Origin: a virus | Direction: 5' to 3' (one strand) | Length of the DNA: 29,660 nucleotides | Virus record (IMG/VR): IMGVR_UViG_3300022602_000306 | Coordinates: 1 to 29,660 of that record | Shown here: positions 8,201-15,588 of the stretch, one piece after another | Numbering within the stretch: position 1 is the stretch's first letter | How the letters are laid out: every line of letters starts with the position of its first letter | The notes under the pieces: model-generated | The model's input: only the letters and a program-made list of their open reading frames with translations | Database searches by the model: none | Told to the model about the DNA's origin: nothing | Translations under genes and position numbers: made by a program

Positions 8201-10236
8201 ATACAACTACTAACGTAATTACCATTTACACACCGTTCAGTGCTACACAAGGTACAACAGGTGGTCCAATCACTACTGGTACTAACTTAGTATTTGGTTC
8301 ACGTATTTTCGTTACTGGTGCAACAAACACCAACGCTAACGGCATGTGGCCAGTTACAAGTATCGGTGCAACAACATTAACATACCAAACAGCTAACTCA
8401 GTTGCTGTAAGTACAGTTATTAGTGTATACGGTACTACTAAGATGTTCGGTGAAGATATTGCTGTTAAGAAATATCAAGTACGCGAAATCCGTACTCCAC
8501 AATTCCAATGGAATTTGGATACATTTGATGGCACAGGTCCTTCAGGATTCAACATGGATCACACAAAGATCCAGATGATCTATATCGACTATAGCTGGTA
8601 TGGCGCAGGCTTTATCCGTTGGGGTGCTCGTACAATCAACGGTGACATCGTTTACGCACACAAAGTACAACACGGTAACCGTGAATACTTAGCTTTCCAA
8701 CGTTCAGGTAACTTACCAGGTCGTTTCGAAGCAGTTAACGCTCCAGCTCGTACACCATTAACAGCTAACATTCCATCTACTGGATATGTAATGAGTACAA
8801 CACCAAGTTCAGGAACTATTAGCGTTTATGACGCAAGTCGTTTCTTTATTCCAAGTACATCACAAGTGTATGGCCAAACATTCAATGGTGAAGTAAACAT
8901 TGATGGTGAGCTTTTCTATTACACAGGCGTAGCTTCACAAGCAACTCAAAACGTTACCGGTAATCCAGATGCTGTTGTTCAAAATACTCAGTATCCATAT
9001 GCCGCACAAAGTACGGCAGCTCCATGGGCAACTGGTGTAAACGGTTTAACTAGTGCCGCTACAATTGGTACTGTTTTAGTATCAGGTGGTGCAGTGACAT
9101 CAATTCCTGTTACTAGCGGTGGACTTGGTTATACTAGCGTTCCTCCAGTAACAATCGGTGGTGGCGGTGGTGCAGGTGCTCAAGCTCGTGCAGTAGTTGT
9201 CAATGGTAGCGTAGTAAGCGTTATTATCACTAACGGTGGTTATGGTTATACAACAGCTCCAACAGTTATTATTGGTGCTAACTTGTTAACAGGTTGCTAT
9301 CGTGAATCAACAGCAGTTTCTAGTGTTAACACTGGTAACGGCTTTACTGGTACAACAACATTAAACTCAAACGCTATCACTAGCGTTCCTAGCTTAATTT
9401 GGAACCAGTTGTTCATTGGTATGGTAATTGCCGCTAACGTTAACTTTAGTTATGTAAACGTTCGTATCGTTGGTTTAAGTGGTACAACAGTATATGTTGA
9501 TACTCCTGCAACAGTAAGCGGATCAACAACATTCCAGTTAGTTAACCGTGGTAACCCAACAGCAAGTACCCACTATGCATACAACAACGGAAGTAACCCA
9601 TTGTCAAATGCTTACAATACAACAGTATTGATAGCACCAAACGTACAACACTGGGGTGTTTCATGTATCATGGACGGACGTTATGATTCAGATAAATCAT
9701 ACGTATTCACAACACCACGTCAGACAGCTGCCGTTGTACAGCCAAACGCTACAAGCCCATTGATTTCACTACGTGTGTCACCAAGTGCTTCTAACGGTTT
9801 TGCTCGTAACTTTGGTGTACGTGATATTATCATGCGTATGCAGGCTAACTTGTATCAGATGGACGTGTTCAACGCTGGACCATTCTTGATTACAGTTAAG
9901 TATAACTGTGCATCAGCAGTGTTTACACCAGCATTATGGACAGCTAACTCAGTTGGTTCAGGTTCATTAAGTCAAGTTATCTATCACAACCCAAGTGATA
10001 TCGTAACTGGTGGTGATACAGTTGTTGCTTTCTATGCTAACGCATCAGGTGGTACATTCTTTACAGCAACAAGTGCAGACTTAACAGTTGTTAAAGACTT
10101 GGGTAACAGCGTATATGGTGGTGACGGTGTGTTCCCAGATGGACCAGACGTTATTACTGTGTTTGCTACTAACTTGTCTACATCAGGTGCGGCACCGATC
10201 TTCAGTCGTATTTCATGGACAGAAGCACAAGCGTAA
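5239..10236 (+). CDS. Giant T4-like virion structural protein, 1665 aa
   Basis: GGAG precedes the ATG at 5239. The N-terminus (MARKILFDTAYTFTPSTA, then IPRERLILITDV and SLIDTDFEYSFQPTKWE) looks like that of large virion proteins of environmental T4-like phages. Conserved-looking non-repetitive blocks recur at ~575-655 (NGFYYEFDGTFLNAVRRNG), ~1077-1175 (FNMDHTKIQMIYIDYSWYGA, then AFQRSGNLPGRFE) and in the C-terminal ~170 residues (CIMDGRYDSDKSYVFTTP). Between residues ~655 and ~1077 lies a Thr/Gly/Ala/Val-rich array of GxxVxIxG-type units that looks inserted. Two GxGY modules lie at ~1294 and ~1333. No signal peptide, membrane helix or catalytic motif is seen. It is the last gene of its transcription unit, followed by a terminator. 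The role is structural, probably exposed on the tail or fibre base; the precise function is unknown. Confidence 0.8.
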   Translation: MARKILFDTAYTFTPSTATIVIPRYIPRERLILITDVTKNVVLFNFSDPTLTATSYVATAGQTSWGSSGGTTTITLSYNTNTGAFSSSDKLQIMIDEYEERFQAAETLLDPTNKLRTTTPQSLIDTDFEYSFQPTKWEFFQSQNWNASVYTSTSNSVLAAYLGGAGYSLLNPSITVSGNVGTISGLNLPTVPYIGSYIYVVDAANTSTVNFSSFRYAIASATTSTITFNVTLSNATYTPQMVVFGNVNGTVSNPTYAAFQVSSNLTSSGVNLTAGQPVLAQDTQNEPYCDGTFVVAYINQSQGAFSYFPKVNQLFSNNQLQKASTALFVGGYYAAGYGLGSIIPVSSMTTGSDGRTVTVTTYSNHNLVPGAPIYVGNAILTAANGPTYIQSVPSPYSFTYNVYNGITASQASSAVLQNTTVIYARPEGYQIQRSADGGIGIFSGNAIPGAQALRQTRRYFRYQAGKGIQYSTSATFRPNMDIVNIAVSGNIATITTDQDHGLKYGAYVNIRNVAAQDAGSIATYNSTFSISPLVTLTSKTFGVVLGSTPSDTLPGVAIATVETADAKGACIRCGLFDDMNGFYYEFDGTFLNAVRRNGTTVMRGSVNVCTGSTVIIGTGSAFTRQIQTGDKCIIRGQVYEISQVVNDNVCHIAPAYRAASPALSSGTAGVPISYITGGNGTTQTVTTSVNVATAQVTFTAVAGTGTAGAGGIGVVGTYQITGTIPSAANTTVSSAALNATTITVASATGIHAGQLVVIAGAGYLPANTYVASTYIDGSTTVPLTQGITTVISGSTNVYFYFGPASGMNVIAGSMVQGIVANGTQVSAFTNVAGLTGGTITIQLYINQALTGTTTASTLLIGGVPGYTTASLYTTTTNVIALGTTYGISPGMTITGTGVPGNTIVAGLAAAGCGVILNTGITNAVGNAVTLTFAPNLSLYAITIATNGSTASGATQITMANVNGIQIGSFVTSTGTTYIPVNTFVTAINTTTNVITIYTPFSATQGTTGGPITTGTNLVFGSRIFVTGATNTNANGMWPVTSIGATTLTYQTANSVAVSTVISVYGTTKMFGEDIAVKKYQVREIRTPQFQWNLDTFDGTGPSGFNMDHTKIQMIYIDYSWYGAGFIRWGARTINGDIVYAHKVQHGNREYLAFQRSGNLPGRFEAVNAPARTPLTANIPSTGYVMSTTPSSGTISVYDASRFFIPSTSQVYGQTFNGEVNIDGELFYYTGVASQATQNVTGNPDAVVQNTQYPYAAQSTAAPWATGVNGLTSAATIGTVLVSGGAVTSIPVTSGGLGYTSVPPVTIGGGGGAGAQARAVVVNGSVVSVIITNGGYGYTTAPTVIIGANLLTGCYRESTAVSSVNTGNGFTGTTTLNSNAITSVPSLIWNQLFIGMVIAANVNFSYVNVRIVGLSGTTVYVDTPATVSGSTTFQLVNRGNPTASTHYAYNNGSNPLSNAYNTTVLIAPNVQHWGVSCIMDGRYDSDKSYVFTTPRQTAAVVQPNATSPLISLRVSPSASNGFARNFGVRDIIMRMQANLYQMDVFNAGPFLITVKYNCASAVFTPALWTANSVGSGSLSQVIYHNPSDIVTGGDTVVAFYANASGGTFFTATSADLTVVKDLGNSVYGGDGVFPDGPDVITVFATNLSTSGAAPIFSRISWTEAQA

Positions 10237-10256
10237 TCAAATACGTTTAAAACAAG

Positions 10257-10281
10257 AAAAGGATCGAAAGATCCTTTTTTT
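10257..10281 (+). terminator. Rho-independent terminator after the 1665-aa gene
   Basis: Stem GGATC / GATCC with a GAAA tetraloop is flanked by A4 on the left, which extends the stem, and followed by T7. It lies 20 bp after the stop of the giant virion gene and closes the first + strand unit. Confidence 0.92.
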
Positions 10282-10309
10282 GTGGCTATAGTTTCTAAAT
10301 TTCACCCAC

Positions 10310-10337
10310 AAAAAAAGCAACCGAAGTTGCTTTTTTT
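10310..10337 (-). terminator. Rho-independent terminator for the - strand 834-aa gene
   Basis: Read on the - strand this is GCAAC-TTCG-GTTGC followed by T7, a classical UUCG-tetraloop terminator 14 bp past the stop of the 834-aa gene. The + strand version (CGAA loop, then T7) could also act as a backup for the other direction. Confidence 0.9.
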
Positions 10338-10350
10338 GAATAACTAACTA

Positions 10351-12855
10351 TTAGGTTAGTGTGAATGTAGCATACACGTCGTATATAGTACCGCCAGCTT
10401 GTTGATTACCAGACTGATTAAGTGTATTATTTTGACTTAACACAATAAACTCACATTTTGCAGTGTGTCCAGATGTAACTGTAATTGTACCACCTGTACC
10501 ACTTAAACTAGTACCAGCGTTACCGGCTTGCAAGTTAGGGAAAGTAACTGTGATACCAGCTGTAGCTTTTACATAAAGTATAATTCTACGTCCTTGTGGG
10601 AAACCGTGTAGATAAGGAGTACCGCCACTGTTAACTAAGTTGTCAAAATAAACAGTTGAGTTTGCACCAGTAGTTAAGAATGCTACGTTATGTCCAGTTA
10701 AACCAAAGTCTAAATAGAATGCGTTAGCGGCTGTACCGCTAACTACTGCTGGAACCAATGTAGAAACAATTGGCTTCTCACCTGGATTACTAATAACTGC
10801 CGTTGCGGCAGCACCTGTACCAGCTGATTGTGAAGAAATAAATGTTACTGTTGGTGGATATAAGTATCCAGAACCTTGATCTATTACAGTTATAGTAGCA
10901 ATGTTACCACTACTGTTTACAGTAGCCATTGCCATTGCTTGACGACCGCCTGGCAAATCTGGACGACTCAACACAACTGATGGGTTACCAGTATTACCGT
11001 ATCCAGAACCAACGTTTGTGATGATAATATTAGTTACGCAACCAACTTGATGTATAGCACCTTGAGTAATAATACCGCTATAACCTAAACTTGCATAGCC
11101 CTGTGCTACTTGTCCAACATATAATAAACCTGCTGTACCGTTTAAAACTGTACCATAAGTATGAGTTGGAGCACTAGCACTTAAATAACCAGGATAAGTT
11201 ACTTGGTAATAGTTAGTTACACCGCCAGTTCCAGGTGCTTTGATATACATAGTAGGCACTTGCTGTCCTGATGTAGTAATAACACCTTGAGTTGTTAAAC
11301 TAGCATTAATACTCGAGCTAATTACAACGCTAGTAGTTGTAGCATACCAAACAGTCCAAGTTGCATTAATTGAGCTCGGAGCAGTACCGTTGTTTACAGT
11401 ACCTTGAATTGTAATTTGTTGTCCAGGATAGAATGGGATAACGTTAATTGAACCACTTAATGCACTATAACCAACAGTTAAGAATCCTGTAGTAACATAG
11501 CTTGGTAATTGGCTAGTTAATGATACACCACTTAAAGATGCACTAGTAAAAGTATAACTGTTATTCCACAACGCATTCTGTAAACTAGTAGCCAAGTTAA
11601 TGGTAGAACCAGTAGCATAGCTAATATACCATGTACCATTTGTTAATCCGCCAGATCCAGTAGCACCCGAAATTGTAACTGGTTGTCCAACATACAAGTT
11701 AGAAGCAGTAGTTACTGTAACGTTTACACCGTTAGCAGTAGCAGACACGTTCAATGCGGTAACTTGAGTACTAATTGGACCAGTACCACTTGAACTAGAA
11801 GTTGCAATAGTTTGAGGGATTACACCAACAGCGTTTTGTGTAGCCATTTGAGCGAACCAGTTAACAAACTGTGAAGGCACAGGATCGCTGAAACCAATTT
11901 GTGGAGGCTGATTATAACCTGTTCCTGGATTGATAATGTTTGTTCCTACAACATATCCACTGCTAATAGTTCCTACACCAGCAGTAAAACCAACAGTACC
12001 AGTACCTGGGTTAGATCCCATTGTAATTGTAGCAGTTGTACTAGACACAGTACATGCAGTTACTTGGTATTGTCCGTTATAAGCAGTTGGAGTAACGTTT
12101 GCAACGTTGACATATTGACCAACCACGAACGGAGGAGTTGAACCTGCTGGAACTGTAACTGTAACAACGCCAGTGCTTGCAACAGTTTGTACGTTATAAA
12201 CACCAGTACTCATAACCGCAGTTGCTTGTACTGTATCAAAAGAACTATTAATTAAACTTTGCGTATTTAATGGTACTGTAGCAGTGATTGAAGGTTGTGT
12301 ATTACCACCTGAAGGTTGTGTAATATAACCAGGAGTGGTAAAAGATCCTGGAGTAGTTTGCTGATTCCATGTAACTTGAGTTTGACTACAGCTAATTACC
12401 TGCCAGTTTCCGTTATAAGCCGCAGGACTTACACCTGTAACCGTAATAATTTGACCTACAATAAATGGAGGAGTGTTTTGTGTTGGGTATGTAACAGTAG
12501 TAATACCTGCAGACCATGAACCAGCACTTATAGGTACTAGGTTTAAAAATCCTCTGTAGTCGCCACCAAGTCCAGCTGGAACCATGATGTTGTTTACAGA
12601 ATAGCCGTTAGGCATGTTGATAAACTGGCCGCCTACAGAAACGTTGTTTAACGTTCCTAAACCACCGTTTAGTTGAACTGCACCGCTGTTTGGTCCAAAA
12701 CTTGGAGTGTTTTCGTCAAACACAACAGAACCTTTAACAGGACTGTTAGTTGATCTAATAATTAAATTTGCGCCTTGCTGGTCACCGCCAACTAAAGGAA
12801 TGCCTTCCCCTAGGACGTTTGCTGTAGTTGTACCAGATGTTGTTTGGATAGCCAT
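10351..12855 (-). CDS. Large repetitive fibre-like virion protein, 834 aa
   Basis: GGAGATTC lies just upstream of the ATG (complement of 12853-12855). The first ~130 residues (NLIIRSTNSPVKGSVVFDE, NGGLGTLNNVSVGG) look like a fibre attachment domain. The middle holds about four copies of a module with pattern VGQxVxVxGxxPxAYNGxWxV; the two nearest copies begin PPFIVGQIITVTGVSPAAYN and PPFVVGQYVNVANVTPTAYN. Three GxGY modules (NPGTGYNQPP, NVGSGYGNTG, DQGSGYLYPP) precede a C-terminal jelly-roll-like region (AFYLDFGLTGHNVAFLTTG). There are no catalytic motifs, signal peptide or membrane segment. It shares its modules with the + strand surface proteins, so it is most likely a fibre, fibril or decoration protein. 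Its gene is oriented against the neighbouring fibre genes and ends in a dedicated terminator. Confidence 0.8.
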   Translation of the reverse strand: MAIQTTSGTTTANVLGEGIPLVGGDQQGANLIIRSTNSPVKGSVVFDENTPSFGPNSGAVQLNGGLGTLNNVSVGGQFINMPNGYSVNNIMVPAGLGGDYRGFLNLVPISAGSWSAGITTVTYPTQNTPPFIVGQIITVTGVSPAAYNGNWQVISCSQTQVTWNQQTTPGSFTTPGYITQPSGGNTQPSITATVPLNTQSLINSSFDTVQATAVMSTGVYNVQTVASTGVVTVTVPAGSTPPFVVGQYVNVANVTPTAYNGQYQVTACTVSSTTATITMGSNPGTGTVGFTAGVGTISSGYVVGTNIINPGTGYNQPPQIGFSDPVPSQFVNWFAQMATQNAVGVIPQTIATSSSSGTGPISTQVTALNVSATANGVNVTVTTASNLYVGQPVTISGATGSGGLTNGTWYISYATGSTINLATSLQNALWNNSYTFTSASLSGVSLTSQLPSYVTTGFLTVGYSALSGSINVIPFYPGQQITIQGTVNNGTAPSSINATWTVWYATTTSVVISSSINASLTTQGVITTSGQQVPTMYIKAPGTGGVTNYYQVTYPGYLSASAPTHTYGTVLNGTAGLLYVGQVAQGYASLGYSGIITQGAIHQVGCVTNIIITNVGSGYGNTGNPSVVLSRPDLPGGRQAMAMATVNSSGNIATITVIDQGSGYLYPPTVTFISSQSAGTGAAATAVISNPGEKPIVSTLVPAVVSGTAANAFYLDFGLTGHNVAFLTTGANSTVYFDNLVNSGGTPYLHGFPQGRRIILYVKATAGITVTFPNLQAGNAGTSLSGTGGTITVTSGHTAKCEFIVLSQNNTLNQSGNQQAGGTIYDVYATFTLT

Positions 12856-12878
12856 GTATGAATCTCCGCTTATTGCTA

Positions 12879-13184
12879 TTATTTAGCCGTTTCTGATAAT
12901 AGTTCTAAGTGTACATTGGGGGCATACCTTAACATCCAAGTTTCCATAGCAGTTTTTGCATCCTGTACACGCTCTTGTGCCGCTACATGGTCCAAGTGAG
13001 CACCGCTTTCTAGCTTTTTAATCAAACCAGCAGTAGTATTATCAAAGTCTACGATAGCAGATGTTAATTGTTCAAATATTTTTTTGCCTTCTTCTGCAAT
13101 CTCGCCCGTTTGGCCTTGTATTCCTAGATTAAATCGTGTACAATCATGTTTGTATCTATCTAAATCTTGTATTCTTGAAAACAT
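12879..13184 (-). CDS. Hypothetical helical protein, 101 aa
   Basis: The - strand ATG at 13184 is preceded by GAAGGA at good spacing. The product is charged and predicted mostly helical, with heptad-like stretches (IFEQLTSAIVDFDN; AQERVQDAKTAMETWMLRY). That suggests a coiled coil or a small helical bundle. There is no signal peptide or membrane segment. I do not recognise the family. It is directly upstream of, and co-oriented with, the 834-aa fibre-like gene, with a 23-bp gap. A small partner or chaperone for that protein is possible but unsupported beyond position. Confidence 0.75.
   Translation of the reverse strand: MFSRIQDLDRYKHDCTRFNLGIQGQTGEIAEEGKKIFEQLTSAIVDFDNTTAGLIKKLESGAHLDHVAAQERVQDAKTAMETWMLRYAPNVHLELLSETAK
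12880..12887 (-). promoter_or_regulatory. Late promoter box for the 834-aa gene (GCTAAATA)
   Basis: The - strand reads GCTAAATAATAGC, overlapping the last codon and stop of the upstream 101-aa gene. With T4 late-promoter geometry (box at about -13 to -6) transcription would begin near 12874, leaving a short leader that contains the GGAGAT ribosome-binding site. Confidence 0.55.
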
Positions 13185-13224
13185 ATAAGTTCCTTCAATT
13201 TATAATATACTTAGTTTAGATAAA

Positions 13225-13232
13225 GTTAAATA
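13225..13232 (+). promoter_or_regulatory. Weak late-box-like site before the acidic gene (GTTAAATA)
   Basis: GTTAAATAC shares the TAAATA core seen at other genes here and lies 21 bp before the ATG at 13253, with TTGGAGAG between them as ribosome-binding site. The first two bases differ from the T4 consensus, so it is a weak call. Confidence 0.35.
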
Positions 13233-13252
13233 CTTGCAACCTTGGAGAGCAT

Positions 13253-13717
13253 ATGAGCAACGAAGAAATTAGCATTACAGATTGGGAAGAACAAGATGAT
13301 GCAACTGGCACATCCACCGCATGGGCGGCTGAATGGTTCGGACCAGAAGAAAAAATCGAAGACGAAGCAGAGCTAGCAAAAATCGGAGTTCATGTCATTT
13401 ATAAAAATGAACAGCATTTCACTTGGTATTTTCCACAAGTAAAAGCCGCATTAACATCGGGCAAAATTAAAGAATTTATAGAACTCAATAGCATTACTGA
13501 TGCTACTGATGCTGATGTACAAGAATTGAAAGATTTCTTCTTTCACTTTGTAAGATTTGTTACCTTTGAGATTGATGTAGAAGACCAAGGTTCACAAACT
13601 TTTGAACCTGAGAATGTTATAGAAGCATTGGGTGATGAAGATATCGAAGATATTACAGAAGAATTAACTGAAGCAGGTATGGATCGTTTCGGCGACGACA
13701 AGCCTACCTTACATTAA
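13253..13717 (+). CDS. Hyperacidic hypothetical protein, 154 aa
   Basis: The start is well defined by TTGGAGAGCAT before the ATG. By hand count the product has about 40 Asp/Glu against about 10 Lys/Arg, a net charge near -30 in 154 residues. The acidic residues lie along both ends, with a hydrophobic and aromatic core (HFTWYFPQVKAAL; FFFHFVRFVTFEIDV). No membrane helix or signal peptide is present. The family is not recognised. The charge density is of the kind found in DNA-mimic inhibitors such as T7 Ocr, but also in some scaffold-like proteins, so function is open. The gene stands alone on the + strand inside a - strand block, and its 3' end overlaps the Nudix gene by 9 bp, tail to tail. 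Confidence 0.8.
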   Translation: MSNEEISITDWEEQDDATGTSTAWAAEWFGPEEKIEDEAELAKIGVHVIYKNEQHFTWYFPQVKAALTSGKIKEFIELNSITDATDADVQELKDFFFHFVRFVTFEIDVEDQGSQTFEPENVIEALGDEDIEDITEELTEAGMDRFGDDKPTLH

Positions 13718-14158
13718 ATCAACTACATCGAAGACTATTTGTAATTTAGTACGAATAGTCTTCGAACTAAAGCTATTACGCAATCCTTGATGCAACGGCT
13801 TAGGAGCACGATCTATAGTACTCCATGCCCATGCCATGTGTTCATCGCTTAATACTGGTATAAACTCAGACTCAACTACGCACATGTATGTATGAAAGTT
13901 AAAAACACGGTCGTTTGATACGAACGTTTCTAATGGTAGAGTTTTAATTATCTCAGGAACCGATCCTATTTCCTCGGCAATTTCACGTTGTAACCCTTGC
14001 CACGGAGTTTCGCCAGTGATGTTTGCACCACCAACTAATCCCCATGTGCCTTCGTGCTTGCCGTGGGCTTTTTGTAATAGTAGAAACCGTCGTGTAGATT
14101 TAGCGTAAAATAACGCACCACTACAAACTATTTGATCTTTTACAGTACTATTTTCCAT
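13709..14158 (-). CDS. Nudix hydrolase, 149 aa
   Basis: A complete Nudix box is present at residues ~44-65: GANITGE, seven residues, then REIAEEIG, fitting GX5EX7REUXEEXGU. The Glu residues of the REIAEE part bind the catalytic divalent metal. Nudix enzymes hydrolyse nucleoside diphosphates linked to another moiety; T4 encodes a similarly sized one, NudE (151 aa), acting on ADP-ribose, ApnA and related compounds. The substrate here cannot be read from sequence. The C-terminal part (FHTYMCVVESEFIPVLSDEH, then MAWAWSTID) resembles the family's usual end strand and helix. The start codon overlaps the end of gp15 by 19 bp, so it is probably co-transcribed and translationally coupled with gp14 and gp15. 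That gives a nucleotide enzyme late expression. Confidence 0.92.
   Translation of the reverse strand: MENSTVKDQIVCSGALFYAKSTRRFLLLQKAHGKHEGTWGLVGGANITGETPWQGLQREIAEEIGSVPEIIKTLPLETFVSNDRVFNFHTYMCVVESEFIPVLSDEHMAWAWSTIDRAPKPLHQGLRNSFSSKTIRTKLQIVFDVVDLM
13728..13765 (+). repeat. 16-bp inverted repeat / hairpin just past the acidic gene
   Basis: The left arm TCGAAGACTATTTGTA (13728-13743) and right arm TACGAATAGTCTTCGA (13750-13765) pair over 16 positions with one mismatch and a 6-base loop. In + strand RNA the odd position is a U-G wobble, while in - strand RNA it is a C-A mismatch, so the hairpin is better in the transcript of the acidic gene. There is no T tract. It lies inside the 3' coding end of the Nudix gene. 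Confidence 0.8.
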
Positions 14159-15588
14159 TTGTCCGGAGTATATTCACCTTCGAAGCTCTTGACCCACGAA
14201 ACACCATTCCACAAGTACTGAACTCCAGTGTATATATTCGTCTGCCAGACCATAACGTTAGATTCGTGGCTAGAATTAAAAATAACATGCCATGCTGTGC
14301 CGTTCCACTCGATGATATCATTAGCATGTGCTACAAGGCTACCCCATGTAATTGCGGGTGTTACATTACTAGCATTGCCTATATCTTCGATAATAAGATA
14401 ACGTGTACCTGTTACTACATTCTTTGGAACGTATGTTAGTGGATTTATAATAGCATCAAATGTGCCTGTACTGTTAGGACGATAACTGCCTGGACCGTTA
14501 TATCCTGGCATAGTTTCTAATACTCCTGCACTATCAATACCAGTATTACTAGTCAACGTGTCAGGATTCCAACTTACAGTAAGCGAAGTGTCATCTACTG
14601 GATTTACTGCAAATGTACCGACGATAGATGATCCATTAGGTTGTTGCAAATATATCATACTGCTACCTGCAACATACGTTCCGCCAGCACTAGCAAAGAA
14701 TTGCAACCAACTTAATGATCTTCCTTGACGTACAGGCGCTGGATCTAGAGTTGGATCAACTGGTAATACACTTTCATTAGGATTTAGTAAAATGACTTGA
14801 GTTCCGTACACTTCTATGCTATTCTGCCCAGCAGTAGTAACAGATAAATCAATAAAATCAGTTAAAGACGTAGTACCGGCTACAGGATCACTACCTAGAC
14901 CTTCTATATAAGAGCCTGTAGTATAGCTAGTGTTATACATGCTGGTAATAATCTTAGTAATAACACCCAAGTGTTTAACCTTAGCAGGCGGGCTAATCCA
15001 TATAGGCGTATCTACAGTAAGAGTTCCAATTTCAATAGGAGTATCATTACCTACAGGAACCGTCTTACTAGACCAATTAATATCGTTTAAATTAAGAACA
15101 CTTAAACTAGTCCAATCTAAATAGTTGTCATTCGTCTGCAATTCTAAACTAGGGTTAAACAGCACTAGTAGCTGTTCTAATATTTGTAATTTTTGTTCAG
15201 TATTGGCACTCCAAATGTCAACTTTTAAAGTTAATTTAAATGGAGTTGGCATCAAACGCTCAACAGTATAGTTGCGACCTTGTGCCTGATTATAAGCCCC
15301 GTTAGTCACATCTCTTTCTCTGATATTAACCTTACCAACATAACTTGCATCACCTAATCTTTCACGATCTAGTGCTAAGGAAGTCACATATACTGCAATC
15401 CTTGGTACGCTGTTGACTTTATTTTCAGTGTTATTTCGTATAATGCTGGCTACTTGTCTGTCAGCATCTCCGTACATAACCGGAATACGCACAAGTGTAC
15501 CATCTCCATACTTGACTACAAAGTTACTGAATACACGAATTACTTGTGTAATGTAACGACGTATTTGACCATCATAAAAAAATTCCAT
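14140..15588 (-). CDS. gp15: gp15-like proximal tail sheath stabilisation / tail completion protein, 482 aa
   Basis: The N-terminal ~220 residues match T4 gp15 in order: MEFFYDGQIRRYITQVIRVF, VVKYGDGTLVRIPVMYGD, SVPRIAVYVTSLALDRER, RLMPTPFKLTLKVDIWS, then QKLQILEQLLVLFNPSLEL. In T4, gp15 forms the hexameric ring that caps the finished tail and joins it to the neck (established knowledge). T4 gp15 is about 272 aa. Here an extra ~230-250 residues follow, ending in GTRYLIIEDIGN, ANDIIEWNGTAWHVIF and GVQYLWNGVSWVKSFEGEY, exposed-looking modules I recall from aquatic T4-like phages. The ATG overlaps the gp14 stop (TAATG), indicating translational coupling. Confidence 0.88.
   Translation of the reverse strand: MEFFYDGQIRRYITQVIRVFSNFVVKYGDGTLVRIPVMYGDADRQVASIIRNNTENKVNSVPRIAVYVTSLALDRERLGDASYVGKVNIRERDVTNGAYNQAQGRNYTVERLMPTPFKLTLKVDIWSANTEQKLQILEQLLVLFNPSLELQTNDNYLDWTSLSVLNLNDINWSSKTVPVGNDTPIEIGTLTVDTPIWISPPAKVKHLGVITKIITSMYNTSYTTGSYIEGLGSDPVAGTTSLTDFIDLSVTTAGQNSIEVYGTQVILLNPNESVLPVDPTLDPAPVRQGRSLSWLQFFASAGGTYVAGSSMIYLQQPNGSSIVGTFAVNPVDDTSLTVSWNPDTLTSNTGIDSAGVLETMPGYNGPGSYRPNSTGTFDAIINPLTYVPKNVVTGTRYLIIEDIGNASNVTPAITWGSLVAHANDIIEWNGTAWHVIFNSSHESNVMVWQTNIYTGVQYLWNGVSWVKSFEGEYTPDKWKIVL

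Noticed and set aside
13197-13204. TATAAATT on the - strand as late promoter of the 101-aa gene
   Set aside because: The inferred start site would fall at or inside the GAAGGA ribosome-binding site, so the geometry does not work well.
13201-13206. TATAAT as a sigma70 -10 element before the acidic gene
   Set aside because: The only -35-like sequence (TTGAAA at 13175) is 20 bp away, and AT-rich intergenic DNA gives such matches by chance.
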